Of a DNA stretch of 64,000 nt, positions 9,598 through 18,633 are shown piece by piece. Below the pieces are notes generated by a model. The model searched no databases and was not told the DNA's origin. It saw only the letters and a program-made list of their open reading frames with translations. How positions within the stretch are numbered: position 1 is the first letter of the stretch; every line of letters starts with the position of its first letter. Source of the stretch: JAUILH01 sp965230535 (GTDB lineage Bacteria; Bacteroidota; Bacteroidia; Flavobacteriales_D; JAUILH01); the NCBI GenBank assembly GCA_965230535.1, contig OZ246009.1, forward strand, positions 992,001 through 1,056,000, given 5' to 3'. The translations under genes and the position numbers were made by a program.

Positions 9598-10519
9598 AAG
9601 AACAGGCTTAATCATTTTAAGCTCCATATTTCTGATTATGTCGTGTGGAGATAATAAAAAGGAATCATCACCGAAAGAGTCTGGTTCTAAAAAAGAAAGT
9701 CGGGAAGAATCTACCCATAACTTTACTTGTGAAGATTTGGATAGTTTATTGATGAGTTACGATACCACATCTGTGGCTGAGTTATTGTCTACTGGCTGTG
9801 AGTTTAATGTAGATTTTGATTCTCCGGATGCTGGCTTATCTCTCCTTCATGAATCATGCAAGTTGGGAGATCTGGAAAAAGTCCGTTTTTTGTTAGATCA
9901 TGGGTTCGATCCAAATGTTCATGCGGTCGCTTTTATGGGAGGACCTATGCCAATTACCGTTTACCCCTTAGACTATGCATTCAAAGAAGGGCATCTGGAA
10001 ACAGCCGCACTGCTAATCCAAAGAGGAGCTACAGATTTTCGAGTGACTTCCGTGCCCATGACAAAACGGGCGGTTGAATTGGCTTTATCTAGCGGTATAG
10101 ACATCAACAAAACAGACTTAATTTGGGCAGAAGAACATACTTACTTAATAGAATCTCCTCACGATGGAGATCCATATGCATCAACCAATCTTTTGGGATT
10201 GGCTTATCTCGGTGAAGCCAGTGAATTGGTGAATTATTTGAAGAGACAGGGGGCGGAACTCATTCAAAAACCAATTTTTAAGAGGTATCAGGAGATGTGT
10301 GAAACGGTTGAGGCAAACCCTGATGCTGTGCATGATATGGATCTGAGTGTCTTCGATAAAATAGAACGCCCGGGTGGATACGAATGGATTGTTTCGGAAA
10401 TTGTATCTAATTCAGAAACTATGGTCGTTATGAAGGTCTTCTCGATTGAAGACGGAGATGAAACACACTATGAATTATCTGTGTCGAACTATGGAAATAT
10501 CCAATTGAAAGAATTATAG
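9590..10519 (+). CDS. ankyrin-repeat lipoprotein
   Basis: About 309 residues from the ATG at 9590, which begins MNKRTGLIILSS and reaches a lipobox ending Ile-Met-Ser-Cys. After a Ser/Lys/Glu linker come ankyrin-like helical repeats: LSLLHESCKLGDLEKVRFLL with DHGFDPNVH, then a second unit with PLDYAFKEGHLETAALLIQRGA, and weaker ones after. Ankyrin repeats mediate protein contacts; partner unknown. It overlaps the preceding exported-protein gene by 8 bp. Confidence 0.78.
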   Translation: MNKRTGLIILSSIFLIMSCGDNKKESSPKESGSKKESREESTHNFTCEDLDSLLMSYDTTSVAELLSTGCEFNVDFDSPDAGLSLLHESCKLGDLEKVRFLLDHGFDPNVHAVAFMGGPMPITVYPLDYAFKEGHLETAALLIQRGATDFRVTSVPMTKRAVELALSSGIDINKTDLIWAEEHTYLIESPHDGDPYASTNLLGLAYLGEASELVNYLKRQGAELIQKPIFKRYQEMCETVEANPDAVHDMDLSVFDKIERPGGYEWIVSEIVSNSETMVVMKVFSIEDGDETHYELSVSNYGNIQLKEL

Positions 10520-10559
10520 TTGTACCCTTTTTCTCCTACTTCATTATTAACAGAAAAAT

Positions 10560-11999
10560 ATGATGAAATCAGTATTACAAATCTTATTGCTCTCAGGAAT
10601 ATCTATAGTTGGATATGCGCAGGATGACATCTCCTCAATTGAAAAAAACTTAACTAACCGCATTGAGGTAGAGGGAACAGTTCCCAAAGCATATACCATA
10701 GAAGAGCGGATAGAAAGTTATAAGATTCCCGGAGTTAGCATAGCCATCGCCCGAGATGGGAAGTTGGTGTATGCTAAAGGATTTGGTATTTCTAATTCTA
10801 AAGAGAATACATTGGTCGATGAGCACACCTTGTTTCAGGCAGCATCTATTAGCAAACCTTTATCTGCTTTGGCGGCTTTAAAACTGGTTGAAGAAGGCAA
10901 AATAGATCTGGATCAAGATGTGAATACCTACCTAAGTTCCTGGAAGGTGCCTGAAAACAAATTCACAGAGAAAGAGAAAGTAACGATTCGAAGGATTTTA
11001 AATCATACGGCAGGGCTAACAGTTCATGGTTTTCCTGGATATGCACCAAAAGATGATTTCCCATCAACGGCAGATGTCTTAAATGGAAAAGGAAATACAC
11101 CAAAAGTGGTGGTGGATACAATTCCGGGAAGTATCTGGCGATACTCAGGCGGCGGTTATACGGTAATGCAGCAAGTTGTGGAAGATGTCACCAAGATGAA
11201 GTTTAGTGATTATCTGGACAAGTATATTTTATCGGAACTTGGCATGAAAGAAAGCACTTTTGAGCAACCCATTACAGGTGAGAAGGCCAAACAAGCCAGT
11301 GGCGCGTATGACACCAAAGGTAAATTGATTAAAGCCGTATGGCATAATTACCCTGAGGTAGCGGCTGCCGGACTTTGGACCACGCCTTCTGATTTGATTG
11401 AGTATTGTTTCCATATTAGAAATATTTACAATGAAGAGGTCAGAGGTGTGCTGCCGCAGTCAATGGTAAAAGAAATGTTGACACCTGGCATGAATGGCTG
11501 GGGGCTGGGACCGCGTGTTCAGAAGAATGAAGAAGTTTTTCAGTTTGGTCATGATGGAAAAAATGCCGGATTTACCAATATGATGCGTGCGTTTGTAAAT
11601 AAAGGGGATGCCATTGTGGTGATGACGAATGGGGATAATGGCATGAAGATTATCGAGGAAATTGTGCGAGCCGCATCTAAAGTCTATGGTTGGAAAATGG
11701 GAGGAGAAACACTCAAAGTAAAACCCATTGAACTGGAGGCTGTAGTACTGAAAAAGTTTGTGGGCGAGTATCCATACCAATTTGGTGAAGACAAAGGTCT
11801 CATCAAAGCAAAAGTGAAAAAGGGTATACTTGAGTTGAAAGATTCCGGAATGGATGATGCTTTAAATCTGACGCCATTGTCGGATACAGAGTTCATCGAT
11901 TTGGAACAGGGTATTATGATCGACTTCAAAGTCAACGACAAGGGAACGGTTGAAAGCCTGCTCTGGAACAAACGTTGGGAGATCAAAAAAGAGGAGTAA
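10560..11999 (+). CDS. serine hydrolase, class C beta-lactamase fold, exported
   Basis: The 479-residue protein has a signal peptide (cleavage near residue 20, YAQ) and a beta-lactamase/D-Ala carboxypeptidase fold. The motifs are SISK (Ser96, Lys99), YSG (Tyr195) and FGHDG further on, taking the place of KTG. A C-terminal lipocalin-like extension of about 100 residues follows. Family members are peptidases or esterases acting on peptides or cell-wall pieces; true beta-lactamase activity is not implied. It ends just before a bidirectional terminator. Confidence 0.88.
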   Translation: MMKSVLQILLLSGISIVGYAQDDISSIEKNLTNRIEVEGTVPKAYTIEERIESYKIPGVSIAIARDGKLVYAKGFGISNSKENTLVDEHTLFQAASISKPLSALAALKLVEEGKIDLDQDVNTYLSSWKVPENKFTEKEKVTIRRILNHTAGLTVHGFPGYAPKDDFPSTADVLNGKGNTPKVVVDTIPGSIWRYSGGGYTVMQQVVEDVTKMKFSDYLDKYILSELGMKESTFEQPITGEKAKQASGAYDTKGKLIKAVWHNYPEVAAAGLWTTPSDLIEYCFHIRNIYNEEVRGVLPQSMVKEMLTPGMNGWGLGPRVQKNEEVFQFGHDGKNAGFTNMMRAFVNKGDAIVVMTNGDNGMKIIEEIVRAASKVYGWKMGGETLKVKPIELEAVVLKKFVGEYPYQFGEDKGLIKAKVKKGILELKDSGMDDALNLTPLSDTEFIDLEQGIMIDFKVNDKGTVESLLWNKRWEIKKEE

Positions 12000-12016
12000 A
12001 AGAAAATGTATAGACA

Positions 12017-12046
12017 AAAAAAGGGGAGCCAACGGCTCCCCTTTTC
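12017..12046. terminator. bidirectional rho-independent terminator
   Basis: A perfect GGGGAGCC / GGCTCCCC hairpin with a 3-nt loop is flanked by A-runs on one side and T-runs on the other. It sits between two convergent genes, the serine hydrolase (plus) and the zinc-ribbon-like protein (minus), and can serve both. Confidence 0.85.
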
Positions 12047-12064
12047 AATTTTATAGAGTAATGA

Positions 12065-12859
12065 CTATTTCTTCAACTCTTTTTCAATCATCTTAGTCAT
12101 TTTTTCTGTCTGCTCATTGGCCAATTCCATATCCACCAAAATTCTACCACTGTGCTCATCCACAATAATTTTCTTTCTGGCAGCAATGTCTAATTGCATC
12201 TGTGGTGGAATCTGAATAAATGACCCTCCTGATGCTTCTCTGTCTACAGGAACAACAGCCAATCCGTTTTTAGAAGCAGTTCTGATTCTTGTATAAGCAG
12301 TCAATAAACGCTCATCAACAGATTCTTTAGCTTCTTCACTTTTCGACATTAAGAATTCCTCTTCCTTCTGAGTTTCTTCAATGATCTCATCTAATTCAGA
12401 TTTCTTAGCATCCAAATCTTCACGTCTTCCCTTCAAATTCTCCTCAGCCGAAACCAAAACCTCCTTTTTATTGGCAATCGTTGCCTGGAATTCTTTGATA
12501 CGCTTCTCGCAAATCTGAATTTCTAATGACTGAAACTCAATTTCTTTATTTAAAGAATCAAACTCACGGTTGTTTCTCACCTTGTTTTGCTGACCTTCAT
12601 ATTTTTTGATCAAAGCTTCTGCTTCTTTGATCGCTCTTTTCTTATCGTTGATTTGAGTATCGCAATCTTCTAATTCAGACTTGATTTTCTCCACTCTGGT
12701 CTCTAATCCTGCAATATCATCTTCCAAATCCTGAACCTCTAACGGTAATTCTCCTCTAACGGTTCTGATTTTGTCAATTCTTGAATCAATGAACTGAAGA
12801 TTATATAATGCTCTTAGCTTTTCTTCTGGTGTGTAATTTTTAGGATTTTTCTTGCCCAT
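12065..12859 (-). CDS. coiled-coil protein of the C4 zinc-ribbon (CT398/DUF164-like) family, Cys-less
   Basis: The 264-residue product has a long coiled coil from about residue 30 to 190 and a C-terminal domain that matches the C4 zinc-ribbon family in every flanking residue. Where the family normally has two Cys pairs (of the type ACGGC and CEYC), this protein has ASGGS and DEHSG. All four metal ligands are therefore lost while IPPQMQLDI and GRILVD remain. The frame is intact, so the gene is probably functional without zinc. It is placed 1 bp after the Nif3-like gene, a common Bacteroidota pairing. Confidence 0.85.
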   Translation of the reverse strand: MGKKNPKNYTPEEKLRALYNLQFIDSRIDKIRTVRGELPLEVQDLEDDIAGLETRVEKIKSELEDCDTQINDKKRAIKEAEALIKKYEGQQNKVRNNREFDSLNKEIEFQSLEIQICEKRIKEFQATIANKKEVLVSAEENLKGRREDLDAKKSELDEIIEETQKEEEFLMSKSEEAKESVDERLLTAYTRIRTASKNGLAVVPVDREASGGSFIQIPPQMQLDIAARKKIIVDEHSGRILVDMELANEQTEKMTKMIEKELKK

Positions 12860-13954
12860 TTAAAAATAGTTTACCGGATTCGTGTTTATTTCCGTAAAAT
12901 GAACGGCAAATTTAGGAAATTTTTCCGTTAACCAGCCGCCAAGAAGCTCAATTGTAAATTGTTCGCTTTCAAAATGTCCAATATCACAGATCATGATCTC
13001 GTTTTCAGCATCAAAAAACTGGTGGTATTTAAAGTCGCCAGTCACAAAAGCATCAGCTCCAATAGCTTTGGCATTGTTCAACAAAAAACTTCCTGAACCG
13101 CCACAAATGGCCACAGTTTTGATGTCTTTTTTTCCTGAATTGGTAAAACGAACCATCTCAGTCTTCATGCTTGCTTTCAAATGCGTCAAAAACTCTGTCT
13201 GACTCATGGTCGTCTCTAATTCGCCTACCATCCCGGAACCAATTTCTTTGTTGGTGTTGAGAATGGGATAAATATCATAAGCTACTTCTTCGTAGGGATG
13301 AGCACTTAGCAATGCACTAACAACCGCTCCTAAATGATGTTTAGTCACCACAAGCTCTACCTTGGTTTCCGCTTCAAAATGAACCTGGTTTTTCTCTCCC
13401 ACATGAGGATTTGCTTCATCATTGGCTTTAAAAGTTCCTGTGCCGTCTACATTGAAACTGCAATGACTGTAATTGCCAATCTCACCAGCTCCTGCTTCAA
13501 ATAGAGCATTTTTCACAGTCTCTGCATCTTTTCCGGGTACATAAAACGACAGTTTGTTAAGAGTGTCTTTCTTAGGAACCAGAATCTTGGTGTTCTTCAG
13601 ACCAAGTGCATCCGCAAAGCGCTTATTCACTCCACTCATCATATTGTCCAGATTGGTGTGAATGGCGTAAATGGCAATGTCGTTCTTAATGGCTTTTATA
13701 ATGGTTCGTTCCATGTATGTTTTGCCTGTGATTCGTTTGAGCCCGGAAAACAGAATGGGATGATGCGCCACTACCAAATTGCAGTTTTTCTCAATGGCTT
13801 CATCAATAATGGCTTCAATGCTGTCTAAACAAACCAAAACCCCTGTGCACTCCGTGTTTTTATCACCACAAATCAAACCACTGTTGTCGTAACTCTCCTG
13901 AAAAACAGGTGGTGCTTTCGCTTCTAAAAATTGAATGATGTCCTTAACTTGCAT
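12860..13954 (-). CDS. Nif3-like dinuclear metal centre protein
   Basis: The 364-residue product belongs to the NIF3/GTP cyclohydrolase I type 2-like family of toroidal hexamers. Metal-binding motifs are visible as VVAHHPILFSG near residue 62, AIYAIHTNLD near 97, and GHFESEQF near the C-terminus. An inserted middle domain of about 110 residues (PII-like) is present, as in the long bacterial forms. The cellular role is not settled for the family. It is co-transcribed with the following coiled-coil protein and divergent from lpxK across 47 bp. Confidence 0.92.
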   Translation of the reverse strand: MQVKDIIQFLEAKAPPVFQESYDNSGLICGDKNTECTGVLVCLDSIEAIIDEAIEKNCNLVVAHHPILFSGLKRITGKTYMERTIIKAIKNDIAIYAIHTNLDNMMSGVNKRFADALGLKNTKILVPKKDTLNKLSFYVPGKDAETVKNALFEAGAGEIGNYSHCSFNVDGTGTFKANDEANPHVGEKNQVHFEAETKVELVVTKHHLGAVVSALLSAHPYEEVAYDIYPILNTNKEIGSGMVGELETTMSQTEFLTHLKASMKTEMVRFTNSGKKDIKTVAICGGSGSFLLNNAKAIGADAFVTGDFKYHQFFDAENEIMICDIGHFESEQFTIELLGGWLTEKFPKFAVHFTEINTNPVNYF

Positions 13955-13968
13955 ATAAGTCGATTAAA

Positions 13969-13997
13969 TTGCGCAATTTCGCATTTCGGTAAATTTA
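13969..13997 (+). promoter_or_regulatory. candidate Bacteroidota promoter for lpxK
   Basis: TTG at 13969-13971, an 18-bp spacer and TAAATTTA at 13990-13997 resemble the TTTG/TAnnTTTG consensus. The -7 box ends only 4 nt before the lpxK ATG, so the message would be nearly leaderless. Inferred from pattern only. Confidence 0.4.
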
Positions 13998-14001
13998 CAC
14001 A

Positions 14002-15063
14002 ATGCTATTAATAAGAATACTTGCACTGCCAATATTACCCATTTTTGCTTTAATCGTACTCATTAGAAATTGGAGTTACGACAGAGGATACCTGACTTCT
14101 AATAAATTTGACATTCCGATTATTTGTGTGGGGAATCTTTCAGTTGGCGGAACGGGAAAAACACCGCATACCGAATATATTGTAAACCTGGTTAAAGATG
14201 AAGTGGTGCCGTCCGTAATTAGCAGAGGTTATAAAAGGAAAACGAAAGGCTACCTTGAAGTTCAACCGGAGATGTCTGCCCTGCAAACCGGAGATGAGCC
14301 GCTTCAGATTAAACGAAAATTCCCAAGTGCTTTTGTTGCTGTGGCAGAGGAAAGACTAAATGGAATTACCAACATTCTTATTGATCATGAAGAAATTGAT
14401 GTGATTGTGTTGGATGACGCTTTTCAGCACAGAGCTGTGAGGGCCGGATTGAATATTCTCCTGACCACTTTTGATGAGCCCTTTTTTACAGATAAACTCA
14501 TGCCATTTGGTAATTTAAGGGAGTTTAGAAAAGGTGCGAAAAGAGCTGATATTTTGGTGGTGACGAAATGTCCGGAAACCATCAGCTCAGGCGAAATTAA
14601 ATCATATAAATCGCAAGCCAAATCGTATGGCATCAAATCCATTTATTTCTCAAAGATTAGTTATGGTTCCTTTTTGGATATGATGACAAATGAACCTCTG
14701 GATCTAACGGATGAAAAGGTGGTATTGGTTACAGGAATTGCCGAGCCAAAACCAATGACCGATTATTTGGACAGTCAGAACGTTAAATATGAACACTTAG
14801 CCTTTAGAGATCACCATGCTTTTTCGGGTGATGATATTACAAAAATTAAGGAATTATTTGATACTTTTGAAGCTAAGCGCGTGCTTTGTACAGAAAAGGA
14901 TGCGGTTAGGTTGAGGGCCTTCAGTGATAAATTAAAAGAACTGAATATGCCCGTTTGCTTTCTCAATATTACCGTTTCGTTTATTGACGACAGCTCACAA
15001 AGATTTAATGAAGAAATATTGACCTATGTTAGAGAAAATAAAGACAACCACAGAACACCTTAA
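14002..15063 (+). CDS. lpxK: tetraacyldisaccharide 4'-kinase
   Basis: The 353-residue enzyme phosphorylates the 4' position of the lipid A precursor on the inner face of the inner membrane. It starts with a membrane-association helix, and the P-loop GNLSVGGTGKTPHTEY is at about residues 47-62. DDAFQHR (near 139), the LpxK signature, is present, and FRDHHAFS and LCTEKDA follow. Length is normal. Its end overlaps the purine nucleoside phosphorylase gene by 38 bp. Confidence 0.95.
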   Translation: MLLIRILALPILPIFALIVLIRNWSYDRGYLTSNKFDIPIICVGNLSVGGTGKTPHTEYIVNLVKDEVVPSVISRGYKRKTKGYLEVQPEMSALQTGDEPLQIKRKFPSAFVAVAEERLNGITNILIDHEEIDVIVLDDAFQHRAVRAGLNILLTTFDEPFFTDKLMPFGNLREFRKGAKRADILVVTKCPETISSGEIKSYKSQAKSYGIKSIYFSKISYGSFLDMMTNEPLDLTDEKVVLVTGIAEPKPMTDYLDSQNVKYEHLAFRDHHAFSGDDITKIKELFDTFEAKRVLCTEKDAVRLRAFSDKLKELNMPVCFLNITVSFIDDSSQRFNEEILTYVRENKDNHRTP

Positions 15064-15841
15064 ATCGCTTACCAATGACTTTGCTCCGGACCTTGGTATT
15101 ATCCTTGGAACCGGACTAGGTGGTTTGGTTGATGAGATAGAAATTGAACACGCCATTGAGTATCCTGAAATTCCAAACTTCCCGGTAAGTACCGTGGAAG
15201 GTCACTCAGGGAGACTTATTTTTGGTAGTCTTGGAGGTAAAAAAGTGGTTGCCATGCAGGGAAGATTTCATTTTTATGAAGGCTATACCATGCAGGAATT
15301 AACCTTCCCGGTGAGGGTAATGAACTCCTTAGGAATTAAACATTTGTTCCTGTCAAACGCAAGTGGTGGTGTGAATCCTGATTTTGAAATTGGAACCATC
15401 ATGATTCAAAATGACCACATCAACCTGTTTGGAACGAATCCTTTAATCGGATCTAACATAGATGAATTGGGACCAAGATTCCCCGATATGAGTGATGCTT
15501 ACGACAGGTCTTTGGTGGATAAAGCTAAAGCCATCGCTGCAGCCAATAACATCAAAGTTGAAGAAGGTGTGTATGCAGGTTTGACCGGACCAACTCTGGA
15601 AACACCAGCAGAATACATGTACGTGAGAATCATTGGAGCAGATGCAGTTGGGATGTCTACGGTACCGGAAGTGATCGTAGCCAGACACATGGGAATCCCG
15701 TGTTTCGCAGTATCTATCGTTACCGACTTAGGTGTTCCGGGTAAGATTGAAAAAGTGACACATGAAGACGTGCAACGTGTTGCAGAAGGTGTTCAGCCTC
15801 ACATGACATTAATTATGAAAGAATTGATTGCTTCTCTTTAA
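15026..15841 (+). CDS. purine nucleoside phosphorylase
   Basis: The 271-residue enzyme cleaves inosine or guanosine with phosphate in purine salvage. Family signatures are GIILGTGLGGL (phosphate loop, about 23-33), STVEGHSGRLIFG (about 55-67), MQGRFHFYEGY and SNASGGVNPDF, with the base-binding region GLTGPTLETPAEY and DAVGMSTVPE later. It resembles the trimeric PNP type. It starts within the lpxK coding region (38 bp overlap), so it depends on the same transcript, and is followed 2 bp later by gatB. Confidence 0.94.
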   Translation: MLEKIKTTTEHLKSLTNDFAPDLGIILGTGLGGLVDEIEIEHAIEYPEIPNFPVSTVEGHSGRLIFGSLGGKKVVAMQGRFHFYEGYTMQELTFPVRVMNSLGIKHLFLSNASGGVNPDFEIGTIMIQNDHINLFGTNPLIGSNIDELGPRFPDMSDAYDRSLVDKAKAIAAANNIKVEEGVYAGLTGPTLETPAEYMYVRIIGADAVGMSTVPEVIVARHMGIPCFAVSIVTDLGVPGKIEKVTHEDVQRVAEGVQPHMTLIMKELIASL

Positions 15842-15843
15842 TT

Positions 15844-17298
15844 ATGAGCGATACTTTAGATAGATATGATGTAGTGGTCGGACTTGAGATCCACGCCCAG
15901 CTACTAACAAAATCAAAAGCCTATTCGGCAGACCCTAACGAGTATGGAGCGGTGCCAAACTCTAATGTTAGTGCCATCACTTTGGGACATCCAGGAACAT
16001 TGCCAAAATCCAACACAAAGGCCATTGAGTATGCCGTACGTTTGGGAGTGGCGGTGAATTCAACCATTCGTGAAGACATGTTCTATGCAAGAAAGAACTA
16101 CTTCTATCCTGATTTGCCTAAAGGGTATCAGATTACTCAGGATAAAACGCCTATTTGTGAAGGTGGAGAGGTAACTTTCAAAGTCAACGGAGAAACAAAA
16201 ACTGTCGGCATCACCAGAATTCACATGGAGGAAGATGCTGGTAAAAGTATCCACGATCAGGATCCGTACAATACTCTGGTAGATCTAAATCGTGCAGGTG
16301 TACCACTTGTAGAGATTGTATCAGAACCGGATATAAGAAGTGCAGATGAAGCTTACGCCTACTTGACTGAGGTAAGAAGATTGGTAAGGTATCTTGACAT
16401 CTGTGACGGTAATATGGAAGAAGGAAGCTTGCGTTGTGATGCCAATATTTCCATCATGCCTAAAGGTTCTACAACTTTTGGTGAGCGTGTTGAGGTAAAG
16501 AACATGAACTCCATCAGGAATGTTGCTCGTGCGATTAATCATGAAGTTGAACGTCAGGCAAAAATTTATGATGCCGGTGGTACCATTTCTATGGAAACAA
16601 GAAACTTCAATGCAGTAGATGGCACTACTTCTTCAATGAGGAGTAAAGAGCAGGCGCACGATTACCGCTATTTCCCGGAACCGGATTTACAGCCATTACA
16701 TGTAAGCAAGGCTTATGTGGAAGAGATTGCCAGCCATTTACCACCATTGCCACAAGAGCTTTTCAAAAAATATACGGAAGAAATGAAGTTATCGGAGTAT
16801 GATGCGAATATCTTAACCGATACAAAAGAAGTGGCTTTGTTCTTTGAGGAACTGATGCAGCACACCAGCAATGCTAAAACGGCTACCAATTGGATTTTGG
16901 GGTCTGTGAAGTCATATCTGAATCAGCAGGCGCTTAAGATTGAGGATTTTCCTTTGGAACCTAAGCACATTGCAGATATCATCAAAACGGTTGAAGATGG
17001 TAAGATCAGTAACAGTGTAGCCACTCAAAAGGTATTTCCTATCATGGCCGAAAACCCTGGGAAAACAGCTTTGGAAATTGCTACTGAAAACAACTGGATT
17101 CAGGAAACCAATGAAGATGAAATTGTAGAAATTGTTAGGGCAACGATCATGAGTAATCCTGTTCAGTTGAAAAAATACAAGGATGGAAATAAAGGCTTAC
17201 TTGGATTCTTTATGGGACAAGTAATGCAACAAACCAAAGGCAAAGCCGATCCTAAAACGGCGAGCGATTTGGTAAAACAAATTTTAGAAGAAGCATGA
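15844..17298 (+). CDS. gatB: Asp/Glu-tRNA(Asn/Gln) amidotransferase subunit B
   Basis: The 484-residue subunit carries the kinase-like cradle domain that activates Glu-tRNA(Gln) or Asp-tRNA(Asn). Seen are VVGLEIHAQL at the start, YARKNYFYPDLPKGYQ with its tRNA and metal-binding residues, and EDAGKSIH. The C-terminal helical and YqeY-like tail ends with LVKQILEEA. gatA and gatC are not in this window. It overlaps the next gene by 4 bp (ATGA). Confidence 0.96.
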   Translation: MSDTLDRYDVVVGLEIHAQLLTKSKAYSADPNEYGAVPNSNVSAITLGHPGTLPKSNTKAIEYAVRLGVAVNSTIREDMFYARKNYFYPDLPKGYQITQDKTPICEGGEVTFKVNGETKTVGITRIHMEEDAGKSIHDQDPYNTLVDLNRAGVPLVEIVSEPDIRSADEAYAYLTEVRRLVRYLDICDGNMEEGSLRCDANISIMPKGSTTFGERVEVKNMNSIRNVARAINHEVERQAKIYDAGGTISMETRNFNAVDGTTSSMRSKEQAHDYRYFPEPDLQPLHVSKAYVEEIASHLPPLPQELFKKYTEEMKLSEYDANILTDTKEVALFFEELMQHTSNAKTATNWILGSVKSYLNQQALKIEDFPLEPKHIADIIKTVEDGKISNSVATQKVFPIMAENPGKTALEIATENNWIQETNEDEIVEIVRATIMSNPVQLKKYKDGNKGLLGFFMGQVMQQTKGKADPKTASDLVKQILEEA

Positions 17299-18605
17299 AG
17301 ATGAAAAACATATTTGGGATTCTGTTATTGACATCTTTGATGGTAGCTTGTGATTCTGCCGACAAAGAACCAATTGAAGAAGACAAGTCAGAAGCCACAG
17401 GTGATACAAGTACATCACAAGAAAATACCGGAGAAAAACCGGCGAATGCTGGAGTTGTTAGTGGAATCATCAAAAATGGGGCAGGCAGAGCCATCTATTT
17501 GGAACATTTGCCGGTAGGGTCCAGAGATTTTAAAATCTTGGATCAAACAATGATTGCCGATGACGGAAGCTATACATTAACCTCAGGTGTGGATTATCTG
17601 GAATTTTACAGATTGCGTGTTGATCCTTCAAGTGCTCCACCTCAAAAGGAATACGCGAATTTGATCATGGATGCCAATGAAAAAATCACCATGAATGCTG
17701 AGGCTGATGATCTTTTGGGAACGTTTAAAATCAGTGGAAATGAGTTCTCAAATAAATTTCAGACACTATTCGATGAGATCTTCAGACCTTACCAAACTGT
17801 GGTAGATTCATTGAATAAAGCTGCTAACTTGGCGGATGAAAGTGAAAAAGGGCAGTACATTGCTCAATTGAATGATTACAACGAGAGAACCAAAAATCGT
17901 TTAGTTGAAATTGTGACAGCTAACAAGAATAGCCCTGTTGGGTATTTCTCTCATTTCAGATTAATCAGCCTGAAGATGTCTATTCAGGAAGAAATTACCA
18001 ATGAAGATCTGGACACTTTTGATGAAATCGTACACAATTTGAAGTTGTTAATGCCCAAGTCTTTTATCGCTGTTGAAGCGGAAAGCTATGCGCGTCAAAT
18101 CAGAGCCAGAGTGGACAAACAAAGAACTGACAAGGCGTCTGAAGGACTTCTCGCTACAGGATCTCCTGCTCCTGATCTGGCATTTGCCAATCCGGAAGGA
18201 AAAGTCATGAAATTATCCGATCTCAAAGGAAAATATGTGTTGATCGATTTCTGGGCATCCTGGTGTAAGCCTTGTAGAATGGCCAACCCGCATGTGGTTA
18301 AATTGTATGAAAAATACCACGATAGTGGGTTTGAAATTTTCAGTGTGTCTTTAGATCAGGACAGACAAAGATGGGTACAGGCCATTGCCGCTGATAAATT
18401 AACCTGGCCTTATCATGTAAGTGATTTAAAGGGCTGGCAAAGTGAAGGCGCGCAACTATACGGAATTAGGAGTATTCCGCAAACTGTACTGGTAGATAAA
18501 GAAGGAAATATTCTCGCAAAAGGAAGTGAAATTGCTGTCAATGTTGGATCACCAGATCCGGATGCATTGCTTAAGAAAAAACTAGAGTCAATTTTTGGCT
18601 TCTAA
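17295..18605 (+). CDS. TlpA-like thioredoxin lipoprotein with DUF4369-type N-domain
   Basis: The 436-residue product has a lipoprotein signal ending Met-Val-Ala-Cys, an acidic Ser/Thr linker, then a beta-rich N-domain of the DUF4369 type, a helical middle and a C-terminal TlpA/ResA-like thioredoxin domain. The redox motif is WCKPC with Cys324 and Cys327. Such proteins reduce disulphides or haem-maturation partners in the periplasm. The start ATG overlaps the gatB stop. The next gene is a paralogue with the same architecture. Confidence 0.9.
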   Translation: MKMKNIFGILLLTSLMVACDSADKEPIEEDKSEATGDTSTSQENTGEKPANAGVVSGIIKNGAGRAIYLEHLPVGSRDFKILDQTMIADDGSYTLTSGVDYLEFYRLRVDPSSAPPQKEYANLIMDANEKITMNAEADDLLGTFKISGNEFSNKFQTLFDEIFRPYQTVVDSLNKAANLADESEKGQYIAQLNDYNERTKNRLVEIVTANKNSPVGYFSHFRLISLKMSIQEEITNEDLDTFDEIVHNLKLLMPKSFIAVEAESYARQIRARVDKQRTDKASEGLLATGSPAPDLAFANPEGKVMKLSDLKGKYVLIDFWASWCKPCRMANPHVVKLYEKYHDSGFEIFSVSLDQDRQRWVQAIAADKLTWPYHVSDLKGWQSEGAQLYGIRSIPQTVLVDKEGNILAKGSEIAVNVGSPDPDALLKKKLESIFGF

Positions 18606-18633
18606 TTTGCATGTGGTTTCGTAAATTTATAAC

